Of a stretch of DNA of 14,808 nucleotides, positions 6,850 through 12,864 are shown in pieces (position 1 is the first letter of the stretch; each line of letters opens with the position of its first letter). The notes beneath the pieces are model-generated. The model was given only the letters and a program-made list of their open reading frames with translations. It did not search any database and was not told the origin of the DNA. Source of the stretch: an uncultured Clostridia bacterium. Its GTDB lineage: Bacteria; Bacillota; Clostridia; Lachnospirales; Lachnospiraceae. The stretch is taken from positions 1 through 14,808 of the forward strand of contig CALZBV010000038.1 in NCBI GenBank assembly GCA_945622055.1, given 5' to 3'. The translations under genes and the position numbers were made by a program.

Positions 6850-7686
6850 TTACTCCTCCCGTTCCTCCTGATAATATTTCATAAAAATCTCATCCAATGA
6901 CGGTTCCTCAATCAAAATATCGGAAATATCATGTCCCATCAGTTCCTTATAAAGCTCATTTAAGTTCCCCTCATAAAGAAAATCCTCTGCCTTTCCGTCA
7001 CGCACCATTCGAATCCGTTTTGCACTTGTTTTTGTAATATGTGCAACATTATCTACGCATTTAACCCGTCCTTCCTTCATAATCGCCACCCGGTTACAGT
7101 ACTGCTTTACCTCAGATAACACGTGCGTAGACAGCATACAGGTTGCCCCTTCCTTCACATACTCCTTAATCAGTTCGAAAAATTCTGTCTGCATCAAAGG
7201 ATCCAGACCACTCGTCGGTTCATCAAACAAAAACAGCTTTGGCCGATGCTGCATGGCACATACAATACTGACCTTTTTCCGATTTCCCAGAGACAACTCA
7301 TTTATCTTCTTGTTCCTGTCCACCTTCAGTCGTTCACACAGCTTCTCTGCTTCTTCCGTGCAATCCTGTTTTCTCACCTCCGCTGCCATTCTTATTACAT
7401 CCTTTACCTTCATGGACGGGTAAAACATGGCCTCAGAGGGCATATAGCCAAGATTTTTAAGAATTTCTTCCTTATCCATTTTACTGTCCATTCCCATGAT
7501 ACGGATGCTTCCGCTGTCATACTGTATCAGCCCAAGCATGGAACGAATCGTTGTTGATTTTCCGGCTCCGTTAGGCCCAAGGAATCCAAAAATATCCCCC
7601 TCCTGTACACAAAAGGAAACATCTGAAACGCCCCGGTACTTTCCATAGTTCTTTGTCAGATTCCTAATCTCAATTACATTATTCAT
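6850..7686 (-). CDS. ABC transporter ATP-binding protein (BcrA/YhaQ-like exporter ATPase)
   Basis: A 278-aa ATPase that powers the adjacent permease. Walker A is GPNGAGKST at 37-45, the signature is LSLGN at 131-135 instead of the usual LSGGQ, Walker B is LFLFDEP at 151-157, the D-loop is SGLD at 159-162, and the H-loop histidine is His188 in STHVLSE. The Q-loop region reads GYMPSE at 80-85, with no glutamine there, as in many exporters of this type. Residues after about 210 form the short C-terminal extension. The start at 7686 has AAAGGAG upstream and overlaps the end of a 28-aa leader ORF by 8 bases. It would be transcribed from the reverse promoter at 7795-7823 with the permease. Confidence 0.92.
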   Translation of the reverse strand: MNNVIEIRNLTKNYGKYRGVSDVSFCVQEGDIFGFLGPNGAGKSTTIRSMLGLIQYDSGSIRIMGMDSKMDKEEILKNLGYMPSEAMFYPSMKVKDVIRMAAEVRKQDCTEEAEKLCERLKVDRNKKINELSLGNRKKVSIVCAMQHRPKLFLFDEPTSGLDPLMQTEFFELIKEYVKEGATCMLSTHVLSEVKQYCNRVAIMKEGRVKCVDNVAHITKTSAKRIRMVRDGKAEDFLYEGNLNELYKELMGHDISDILIEEPSLDEIFMKYYQEEREE

Positions 7687-7765
7687 TCTCCCGTTTTCTC
7701 CTTTCCCTGTACCGGAGTAATATTTCCTCTTCCCCGGTAGTAATCTGTTGTATCGTATATTTCAT
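7679..7765 (-). CDS. 28-aa leader ORF overlapping the ABC ATPase start, LytTR-like N-terminus
   Basis: The frame has a strong ribosome binding site, GGGGAGG, 6 bases before ATG 7765, lies directly behind a good promoter, and overlaps the ATPase start by 8 bases (stop TAA at 7679-7681). The product reads MKYTIQQITTGEEEILLRYR and ends in a basic ERRKRENE tail. The EEEILLRYRE stretch resembles, from memory, the extreme N-terminus of small LytTR-type regulators, so this may be the stump of a regulator that once led the operon. It could instead be a leader peptide that couples translation to the ATPase. No family can be assigned with certainty. Confidence 0.5.
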   Translation of the reverse strand: MKYTIQQITTGEEEILLRYRERRKRENE

Positions 7766-7794
7766 CCCCGGCCTCCCCTCGTTTGTTCAGTTCT

Positions 7795-7823
7795 ATTTTA
7801 TCAAGTTACTTCCAATCTGACAA
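7795..7823 (-). promoter_or_regulatory. Promoter of the ABC exporter unit
   Basis: On the reverse strand TTGTCA (7818-7823) and TAAAAT (7795-7800) are separated by exactly 17 bases, close to consensus. Transcription would start near 7788, about 22 bases before the 28-aa leader ORF. Confidence 0.65.
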
Positions 7824-7832
7824 TGCTTTTCC

Positions 7833-7869
7833 GGCAAGTGACACTTTTTCGAACGTAAGAGACACTTTT
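7833..7869 (-). repeat. Pair of 16-bp direct repeats with 21-bp period upstream of the ABC promoter
   Basis: The copies at 7833-7848 and 7854-7869 match at 13 of 16 positions; on the reverse strand they read AAAAGTGTC followed by A/T and CTT. The 21-bp period puts both on the same face of the helix, 10 bp or more upstream of the -35 box, a typical activator position. LytTR-type regulators bind direct repeats with this period. Confidence 0.6.
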
Positions 7870-7892
7870 AATCTTATAAGTCTACTGTCGTA

Positions 7893-7921
7893 TTGTATTC
7901 CGGCAAAGCTCATGGTATAAT
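7893..7921 (+). promoter_or_regulatory. Promoter of the DUF2500 gene
   Basis: TTGTAT (7893-7898) and a perfect TATAAT (7916-7921) are separated by 17 bases on the forward strand. The 343-bp stretch 7687-8029 between the ATPase and DUF2500 genes thus holds the 28-aa leader ORF, two divergent promoters and the direct repeats. The leader RNA of DUF2500 would be about 100 bases and contains a start-less reading frame at 7932-8018. Confidence 0.6.
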
Positions 7922-7931
7922 GAAGTAGCTT

Positions 7932-8018
7932 GAAGTCCATGCGCCGAACGTTGAGCTGGCCATTGATACCTTAAAAGAATTTTATGAACAAAAAATTAAA
8001 CATACTTTAAATTAGGGA
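7932..8018 (+). pseudogene. Possible 3' remnant of a gene (28 codons, no start codon)
   Basis: A frame opening right after a TAG reads LEVHAPNVELAIDTLKEFYE and ends KIKHTLN before TAG 8016-8018. The composition is like a real protein C-terminus, with a predicted helix, yet no start codon or ribosome binding site is present. I cannot name the parent family. It may be chance. Confidence 0.2.
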
Positions 8019-8029
8019 GACTTATTACC

Positions 8030-8431
8030 ATGTACAATTCTTTTTTTGAACCGTCCTTCGGATGGACATTTCATATCCTTCCGGTTCTCGTGATTCTTAT
8101 GTTTATCGTTGTTCTTACTGTCTTTGTTGTCAGCTTCATCAAAGGAATCCGTCAGTGGAATCAAAACAATCACTCTCCGCGACTTACTGTGGATGCCACG
8201 ATAGTTGCTAAACGTACCGATATCAGCCACAGCAGCGGACACCACAACCACCCCACCGGCACACATACAGGCGGTCATACCAGTACAAGCTACTTCGTTA
8301 CCTTTCAGGTGCAGAGTGGGGACCGCATAGAATTTCATGTAAGCGGAAGCGAATACGGTCTGCTTGCAGAAGGCGATTACGGAGATTTGTCCTTTCAGGG
8401 AACCAGATACTTAGGCTTTGTCCGTAAATAA
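8030..8431 (+). CDS. DUF2500 domain-containing membrane protein with His-rich loop
   Basis: A 133-aa protein of unknown function. Residues 13-39 form one hydrophobic membrane segment with a short N-terminus. The rest fits the DUF2500 pattern: an Ala-Thr-Ile-Val-Ala-Lys-Arg strand near 56-62, then YFVTFQVQSGDR at 88-99, SEYGLLAEGDYGDLSFQG at 107-124 and a C-terminal GTRYLGF. Between the first strands, residues 67-83 hold six histidines, which may bind metal. AGGGAGA ends 9 bases before ATG 8030. It is a single-gene unit between its own promoter and the hairpin at 8439-8474. No role is known for the family and context gives little help. Confidence 0.85.
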   Translation: MYNSFFEPSFGWTFHILPVLVILMFIVVLTVFVVSFIKGIRQWNQNNHSPRLTVDATIVAKRTDISHSSGHHNHPTGTHTGGHTSTSYFVTFQVQSGDRIEFHVSGSEYGLLAEGDYGDLSFQGTRYLGFVRK

Positions 8432-8438
8432 AATACGC

Positions 8439-8474
8439 AACAGGAGCCGGCTGTTGTATAAGCCGGCTCCTGTT
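8439..8474. terminator. Hairpin between convergent DUF2500 and GH43 genes
   Basis: AACAGGAGCCGGCT (8439-8452) and AGCCGGCTCCTGTT (8461-8474) pair perfectly over 14 bp with an 8-base loop. It lies 7 bases after the DUF2500 stop and 26 bases beyond the GH43 stop. T-rich tracts are modest on both sides (better on the reverse strand, TATTTTATTT), so it probably terminates both transcripts. Confidence 0.75.
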
Positions 8475-8500
8475 ATATCGTTTGATGGAAGATTGCTCTT

Positions 8501-9493
8501 TTACCGTAAAACCGGCTCTCCGCTCTCATCCCATGTTACCGTATGCAGCCTTGCATGGCGGCATGGGTCGTACAACGGATCATTTCCCGCATACCCGCAT
8601 TTTCCTTCAAAGCATTCTTTACTGCGGGCATGGTACACAAATACATCATTCCCATTTTCATCCTTCGTAAAGGAATTATGTCCCGGACCGTATTCTTCCA
8701 CTAAATCATCTGAGGTCAAACATGGCTTCTCATACTTTCTCCAGGACGCCGGATTCAGCAAATCACTTCCAAGCTTCGCTGCCAGCATTCCCACACAATA
8801 CTCCGGACCTGTTCCGGACGCAGAATAACATACAAAGATTTTTCCGTCATGCTGTAATACCGCAGGGCCTTCGTTTACCGCATAACGCACCTTTTCCCAT
8901 TCATACTCCGGCTTTGTCAGAAGCATCGGCATGGAAATCAGTTTCCACGGTTCTTCCTTTTTTACTTCACCGAGATAAAGACAGGATACTTTCTCTTCAT
9001 TATGCTGTGCCCAAATCACGTAGGACCTCCCGTCCGCTTCAAAATAGGTCAAATCAAGAGAGAACCCTGAGAAAGAAAAGCTATCCTCCGGAAGCCTTCC
9101 GAACTTTCCCTTCTCCGTCCAACTTCCCGTATATGGGTCATCACTGTCACACACAAGGACATTGCAGTCAAACGCCCAACGGTTGTTCGTCTCTGCACTA
9201 CCGGCATAGAATACATACCACTTTCCTCCGATGAAATGCAGCTCCGGTGCCCAGATAAAACGATGACTTATTGTAAAATCGGTGGCTTTCCATATGGTAA
9301 TCTCTTCTGCCTCAGCCAAGCCCGCAAGACTCTTTGAGCGGCGCAAAACCACCCTGTCATAGCCCTCCGGATCATTATCCGACTTCATCGGATAAGATGC
9401 AGTAAAATAATAATACCCGTCCGGTCCTTTCGTCACATATGGGTCCGCCCGCTCCAAAATAAAAGGATTCGGATATGGATTTCTCTCCATCAT
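8501..9493 (-). CDS. GH43 family glycosidase, probable alpha-L-arabinofuranosidase
   Basis: A 330-aa five-bladed beta-propeller enzyme without signal peptide, so cytoplasmic. Family features: RADPYV with the general base Asp17, IWAPELHF near 80-87, FSLDLTYF with Asp147 as the likely pKa modulator, VNEGPA with the general acid Glu208, and GPGHNS with His272. The pattern resembles exo-acting arabinofuranosidases that remove arabinose from arabino-oligosaccharides or arabinoxylan fragments; beta-xylosidase activity cannot be excluded. It is the second gene of the GH51-GH43 operon, 20 bases after the GH51 stop. The start at 9493 has GGAGG seven bases upstream; a second ATG follows directly. Two enzymes in one operon suggest that they split linkage types between them. 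Confidence 0.88.
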   Translation of the reverse strand: MMERNPYPNPFILERADPYVTKGPDGYYYFTASYPMKSDNDPEGYDRVVLRRSKSLAGLAEAEEITIWKATDFTISHRFIWAPELHFIGGKWYVFYAGSAETNNRWAFDCNVLVCDSDDPYTGSWTEKGKFGRLPEDSFSFSGFSLDLTYFEADGRSYVIWAQHNEEKVSCLYLGEVKKEEPWKLISMPMLLTKPEYEWEKVRYAVNEGPAVLQHDGKIFVCYSASGTGPEYCVGMLAAKLGSDLLNPASWRKYEKPCLTSDDLVEEYGPGHNSFTKDENGNDVFVYHARSKECFEGKCGYAGNDPLYDPCRHARLHTVTWDESGEPVLR

Positions 9494-9513
9494 ACTGTTT
9501 CCTCCATTTTCTC

Positions 9514-11001
9514 TTATTTCACTTTGAAACGAATCATATTATAGGAATGTGGCTCCAGTTCAACGCTGTCTGCCTTTGTTTCGCCGTCATGCGGGGTAAC
9601 CTCCTCCGGATTCATGGCGGAATTGGTTGCCTTCATATCGTCATGGTTTACTACCTTATGCTCTAAAATACTCTCTACCGTAAATCCGGAAAATTCAAGC
9701 GCCAGGTCAACCGTCTCCGTCATATTTCTGTTCACAGCAAAAACCGTCACCTCTCCGGCCTCTTCATTATAAACTGCAGAACAGTCCACATACGGAACAG
9801 ACTCCCATCTTCCCGCAGAGTACTTTTCACACTCACACAAAGCCACAAGTGCGGTTCCGCGTCCATAGCGTGACGCATACATATACGGATAGAACGTCGT
9901 CTGCAGCCATACCTTACCACCATTTACCGTCATTACCGGAGCGATAACGTTTACAAGCTGTGCCAGACAGGCAATCTTTACACGGTCGGAATGGTTAATC
10001 AGGGCGTTCAGAAGACAGCCTACAACCAGCGCATCCTCCATCGTGTAAATGTCCTCAAGCTGTGGCGGCGCAATGCTCCAACGCGGAATCTGCTTATCTG
10101 CTTCATTGGAATGGAACCATACATTCCATTCATCAAAAGAAAGATGAATATCCTTTTTCCCTCCCTTTTCTTCCTTGATTTTATCACAGATTGCAACGAC
10201 CTTTTCAATAAAACGTTCCATATCAATGGAACTGCCAAGATACTCTTCTGTATTGTTCTCACGGTTGCCATAGTAACTGTGCAGGGATATGTAATCAATG
10301 TGTTCGTAGCACTCACGAAGTACCGTCTCTTCCCATGTACCAAACGTCGGCATTCCACTATGTGAGCTTCCGCAGGCAACCAGTTCGATAGAAGGATCTG
10401 TCCATTTCATGATTTTTGCGGCTTCACATGCTTTTCTTGCATATTCCTTCGCTTCCAGATGACAAATCTGCCACGGCCCATCCATCTCGTTGCCAAGGCA
10501 CCATGTCCGGATACCGAACGGCTTGTCAAACCCGTTCTTACGGCGCATATCAGCGTAATAGGTATCGGTTACTGCATTACAGTATTCAACAAGATTCCCT
10601 GCTTCCTCCGGTCCTCTGGTCCCAAGGTTTACTGCCATCATAATCTCACTGCCGGCACGCTTCGACCATTCCTGAAACTCATCAATACCAACCTGATTGG
10701 TCTCAATCGTCCCCCATGCAAGCTCCAGACGGCGTGGACGCTTACTCTTGTCGCCGGTACCGTCCTCCCAGTGATAACCGGAAACAAAATTTCCTCCCGG
10801 ATAACGAACGAGCGGAACCTTCATTTCCCGAATCACCTCTAAAACATCACCGCGGAAGCCCATATCATCCGCCGTTTCATGACCCGGCTCATAAATACCG
10901 CCGTATACCGCACGCCCCAGATGCTCGATAAACGAACCATACAGTCTGTCATCAATCTTACTAACAATCTTGTCCTTATTCAGTGTAAGCTTTGCCTTCA
11001 T
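9514..11001 (-). CDS. GH51 alpha-L-arabinofuranosidase (AbfA type, intracellular)
   Basis: A 495-aa retaining enzyme releasing terminal alpha-L-arabinofuranose from arabinoxylan- or arabinan-derived oligosaccharides. No signal peptide, as usual for this family. The (beta/alpha)8 barrel begins with DDRLYGSFIEHLGRAVYGGIYEPG, carries YPGGNFVSGYHWEDG, the acid/base Glu172 in CLGNEMDGPW and the nucleophile Glu291 in SFDEWNVW; the roughly 120-residue spacing and the length match the family. The C-terminal beta-sandwich ends in EPHSYNMIRFKVK. The start is ATG 11001, with AAGGAG six bases upstream and an N-terminus (MKAKLTLNKD) like homologues; the longer frame to 11085 lacks a ribosome binding site and begins upstream of the likely transcription start. 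First gene of the operon with GH43, divergent from the AraC-type regulator. Confidence 0.95.
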   Translation of the reverse strand: MKAKLTLNKDKIVSKIDDRLYGSFIEHLGRAVYGGIYEPGHETADDMGFRGDVLEVIREMKVPLVRYPGGNFVSGYHWEDGTGDKSKRPRRLELAWGTIETNQVGIDEFQEWSKRAGSEIMMAVNLGTRGPEEAGNLVEYCNAVTDTYYADMRRKNGFDKPFGIRTWCLGNEMDGPWQICHLEAKEYARKACEAAKIMKWTDPSIELVACGSSHSGMPTFGTWEETVLRECYEHIDYISLHSYYGNRENNTEEYLGSSIDMERFIEKVVAICDKIKEEKGGKKDIHLSFDEWNVWFHSNEADKQIPRWSIAPPQLEDIYTMEDALVVGCLLNALINHSDRVKIACLAQLVNVIAPVMTVNGGKVWLQTTFYPYMYASRYGRGTALVALCECEKYSAGRWESVPYVDCSAVYNEEAGEVTVFAVNRNMTETVDLALEFSGFTVESILEHKVVNHDDMKATNSAMNPEEVTPHDGETKADSVELEPHSYNMIRFKVK

Positions 11002-11056
11002 AAGAAACTCCTTCCTTCTTCTTAATCCTGCTGATTTCAGCATATTCCATATTTTT

Positions 11057-11065
11057 ATTGTATCA
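11057..11065 (-). promoter_or_regulatory. Extended -10 promoter of the GH51-GH43 operon
   Basis: On the reverse strand TGATACAAT forms an extended -10 element. The -35 position at 17-bp spacing reads ATGTAC (11080-11085), far from consensus, and is directly flanked by the 11-bp direct repeats. This arrangement suits a promoter that needs an AraC-type activator. Confidence 0.5.
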
Positions 11066-11088
11066 CTCTTTTCTTCCGTGTACATGCA

Positions 11089-11120
11089 CTATGTTGCAAG
11101 AAAACTAACCTATTGTGCAA
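11089..11120. promoter_or_regulatory. Candidate AraC-type operator: 11-bp direct repeats with 21-bp period
   Basis: CTATGTTGCAA (11089-11099) and CTATTGTGCAA (11110-11120) match at 9 of 11 positions and are two helical turns apart, the usual layout of AraC/XylS half-sites. They would occupy about -39 to -70 of the GH51 promoter, while the second copy overlaps the -35 box of the divergent regulator promoter. Confidence 0.55.
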
Positions 11121-11141
11121 TCATATACTTTATGGTATCAT
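11113..11141 (+). promoter_or_regulatory. Promoter of the AraC-family regulator
   Basis: TTGTGC (11113-11118) and TATCAT (11136-11141) are separated by 17 bases. The -35 box lies within the second direct repeat, so binding there would repress this promoter. The RNA leader is about 110 bases before ATG 11260; I see no riboswitch in it. Confidence 0.5.
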
Positions 11142-11259
11142 GAAAATAACGGACTAATTACAAGACTGCCTGTGAAATCCGGGCGCATTTCCGTATTTTA
11201 CACAAGTCACTAAGGAAACACATATTTATCACCGTACTCACTGCAGAAAGGATTTTTTT

Positions 11260-12063
11260 ATGAACATAAAAAAAATGGGCTACCACCACTCCCATGATGC
11301 ATCCTTCCATATTGACCGTCCCTTGGGCTCCGGAGACTGGCTGCTGTTACTTGTTTTTACTCCTTCCCGCCTTACTCTTTCCGGAGAAGAACGCACCACG
11401 ACTGAGCCTTACTTCATTCTTTATCGGAACGGTACGCCGCAGCACTACGGTGCTATAGGCACCGGCTATACCGATGACTGGGTTCATCTTCTCCTTAACG
11501 AACGGGATTTGGCACATTTAAAGGAGCTGGGCATTCCCTTTGATACGCCGGTGTTTATTAAAAATATAGAGCAGCTTTCAAAGCTCTTAGAATCCATGAC
11601 CTACGAATTTCACTCACCGCACCCGTTAATGCAGGAAAACTTAACCCTCTACCTTCGTCTGTTTTTTAATTATCTGAGTGAAGAATTCGACGCCGTCAGA
11701 CACCGTGACCCGCACTTTCTCCTGTTCAACCGCATCCGCAGCCGGATGTACAATGAGCCTTACCTGTACCGTTCTTTGGACGAGCTGGCAAAGGAGGCCG
11801 GACTGAGCCGTTCCTCCTTCCAGCACATCTACCGGAAGCTGTACGGCACCGGTGTCGTCGCAGACCTCATCCGTGCCCGCACGGAATACGCCTGTTACCT
11901 GCTATCCTCTACCACACTGCCGGTCTATCAGGTAGCCGACATGTGCGGCTACCATAGCGAAATCCATTTCATGCGCCAGTTTAAGGAGCAGACCGAAAAA
12001 ACGCCGTCGGAGTATCGAAGGAATGCCCTACCGGCAGAAGGAAGGCTGCACCTTTCCCGTTGA
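11260..12063 (+). CDS. AraC-family transcriptional regulator
   Basis: A 267-aa protein with an N-terminal cupin-like sensor region (about 10-100: WLLLLVFTPSRLTLSGEE, YFILYRNGTPQHYGAIG) and a C-terminal pair of helix-turn-helix motifs. The first is near 171-195 (RSLDELAKEAGLSRSSFQHI), the second near 220-245 with the family signature ending FMRQFKEQTEKTPSEYRR. AAAGGA lies 7 bases before the ATG. It is divergent from the GH51-GH43 operon and most likely activates it in response to arabinose or an arabino-oligosaccharide. The ligand is inference from context. The gene is followed at once by a strong terminator whose first stem bases adjoin the stop codon. Confidence 0.9.
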   Translation: MNIKKMGYHHSHDASFHIDRPLGSGDWLLLLVFTPSRLTLSGEERTTTEPYFILYRNGTPQHYGAIGTGYTDDWVHLLLNERDLAHLKELGIPFDTPVFIKNIEQLSKLLESMTYEFHSPHPLMQENLTLYLRLFFNYLSEEFDAVRHRDPHFLLFNRIRSRMYNEPYLYRSLDELAKEAGLSRSSFQHIYRKLYGTGVVADLIRARTEYACYLLSSTTLPVYQVADMCGYHSEIHFMRQFKEQTEKTPSEYRRNALPAEGRLHLSR

Positions 12064-12110
12064 AAAAACCGCGTCCTATCTGCGTTATCGCATTTTAGGA
12101 CGCGGTTTTT
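12064..12110. terminator. Bidirectional intrinsic terminator between the AraC-type gene and the GtrA gene
   Basis: AAAAACCGCGTCCTA (12064-12078) and its perfect complement at 12096-12110 form a 15-bp stem, with an inner TGCG/CGCA stem (12081-12092). The forward strand ends in TTTTT and the reverse strand likewise, so it can stop both convergent transcripts. Confidence 0.9.
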
Positions 12111-12126
12111 ACTGTTTTCCACTATC

Positions 12127-12597
12127 TTATTTATCTTTTTTGTCTTTCTTCCGAAACACAAAAAGCTTACTCAGTACATAATTCATTACGATAACGACAA
12201 CACTTGTAATTGCCTTTGCAATAGCACCTTCCACACCGAATACTGCTTGATTCAGGCCGATTGTCATCAATAGGCCCGGGAGCAGAATCTCAAAAAATCC
12301 CGAAAAAATTCTGGCACCGAAAAATTTTGCAGCCTCCAAAAGTAAAAAGCTCTTTTCGGTGCTTTTACTTTCAAACACAAACAGCTTGTTCGTAACAAAG
12401 GCAAAGCTCACAGCAACAAACCATGCAATTCCGTTGCAAATCGTAATCTGAAGCTTTGAAAGCTCTGCACCACCGATTCCAAGCGCCTTTGTGCAGATAA
12501 TATAGACAACCCAGTTCACTACCGTCGTAGCAACTCCGAAAATCAGATACATCAGTATTTCCTTATATTTCACATATAGCTTTTTCATCGTTTCCAT
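12127..12597 (-). CDS. GtrA-like membrane protein
   Basis: A 156-aa protein with four membrane segments (about 14-36, 50-72, 92-113 and 125-147). The two family marks are TNKLFVF after segment two and NYVLSKLFVF at the end of segment four, which identify the GtrA family. Family members are linked to cell-surface polysaccharide or teichoic acid modification, often by moving polyprenyl-phosphate sugars across the membrane. No glycosyltransferase partner is next to it here, so the role is open. The start at ATG 12597 has AAGGGAG close upstream; an ATG three codons later is possible, and a ten-residue longer frame is less likely because it begins nearly at the transcription start. Monocistronic, with its own promoter and a shared terminator. 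Confidence 0.87.
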   Translation of the reverse strand: METMKKLYVKYKEILMYLIFGVATTVVNWVVYIICTKALGIGGAELSKLQITICNGIAWFVAVSFAFVTNKLFVFESKSTEKSFLLLEAAKFFGARIFSGFFEILLPGLLMTIGLNQAVFGVEGAIAKAITSVVVIVMNYVLSKLFVFRKKDKKDK

Positions 12598-12637
12598 GGT
12601 TCTCCCTTCTTTGGCTTTCCTAAGCACAACATGGCTC

Positions 12638-12666
12638 AGTATACCATTTTATTAGAATTTTTGCAA
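12638..12666 (-). promoter_or_regulatory. Promoter of the GtrA-like gene
   Basis: On the reverse strand TTGCAA (12661-12666) and TATACT (12638-12643) are separated by exactly 17 bases, about 40 bases before the start codon at 12597. Good consensus match. Confidence 0.7.
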
Positions 12667-12690
12667 CCGGATAACCCATAAAGTTGCCGG

Positions 12691-12717
12691 ACAGGGAACA
12701 ACGCTTCGTTGTTCTGT
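12691..12717. repeat. Small inverted repeat upstream of the GtrA promoter
   Basis: ACAG, a two-base bulge and AACAACG pair with CGTTGTTCTGT around a CTT loop. No T-run follows on either strand, so it is not a convincing terminator. It lies exactly where the RhuM-like reading frame loses its similarity and may mark a rearrangement joint. Confidence 0.4.
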
Positions 12718-12864
12718 ATCTTTGCAAAAAACAGTTTAGTCGTAGGTGCATTTTTATCATAATCCATACTGGTGGCATATATATCGGTAAGCTTTTAGTA
12801 AAAACGTCGTCCACTCAAACGGATTTCACTCTATACCCACAGAAATGATTGCATCCAAATTATA
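12711..12864 (-). pseudogene. Decayed RhuM-family (virulence-associated) gene fragment
   Basis: Two pieces of a RhuM-type protein are readable on the reverse strand. Piece one (12826-12864) reads YNLDAIISVG, then stops. Piece two, in another frame (12711-12830), reads SEIRLSGRRFY, an in-frame TAA where the family, as I recall it, has glutamine, then KLTDIYATSMDYDKNAPTTK and LFFAKIQN. These correspond to conserved blocks of the family (NLDAIISVGYRV and ERRFYQK.TDIYATS.DYD), so about 200 internal residues and both ends are lost. A full gene is around 330 codons. It has no start codon or ribosome binding site and overlaps the last codons of the TraX-like gene. Family recognition is from memory of conserved blocks. 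Confidence 0.7.

Noticed and set aside
7123..7557. 144-codon forward frame within the ABC ATPase
   Set aside because: Pure antisense shadow of a well supported ATPase gene.
8722..9234. 170-codon forward frame inside the GH43 gene
   Set aside because: Antisense shadow; the reverse-strand GH43 frame carries all catalytic motifs.
11148..11259. Riboswitch in the 110-base leader of the AraC-type gene
   Set aside because: No conserved riboswitch core or terminator-type hairpin is visible in it.
12620..12814. 64-codon reverse-strand frame upstream of the GtrA gene
   Set aside because: It is a different frame of the RhuM remnant; the family-like residues are read in the neighbouring frame, and the promoter of the GtrA gene lies inside it.
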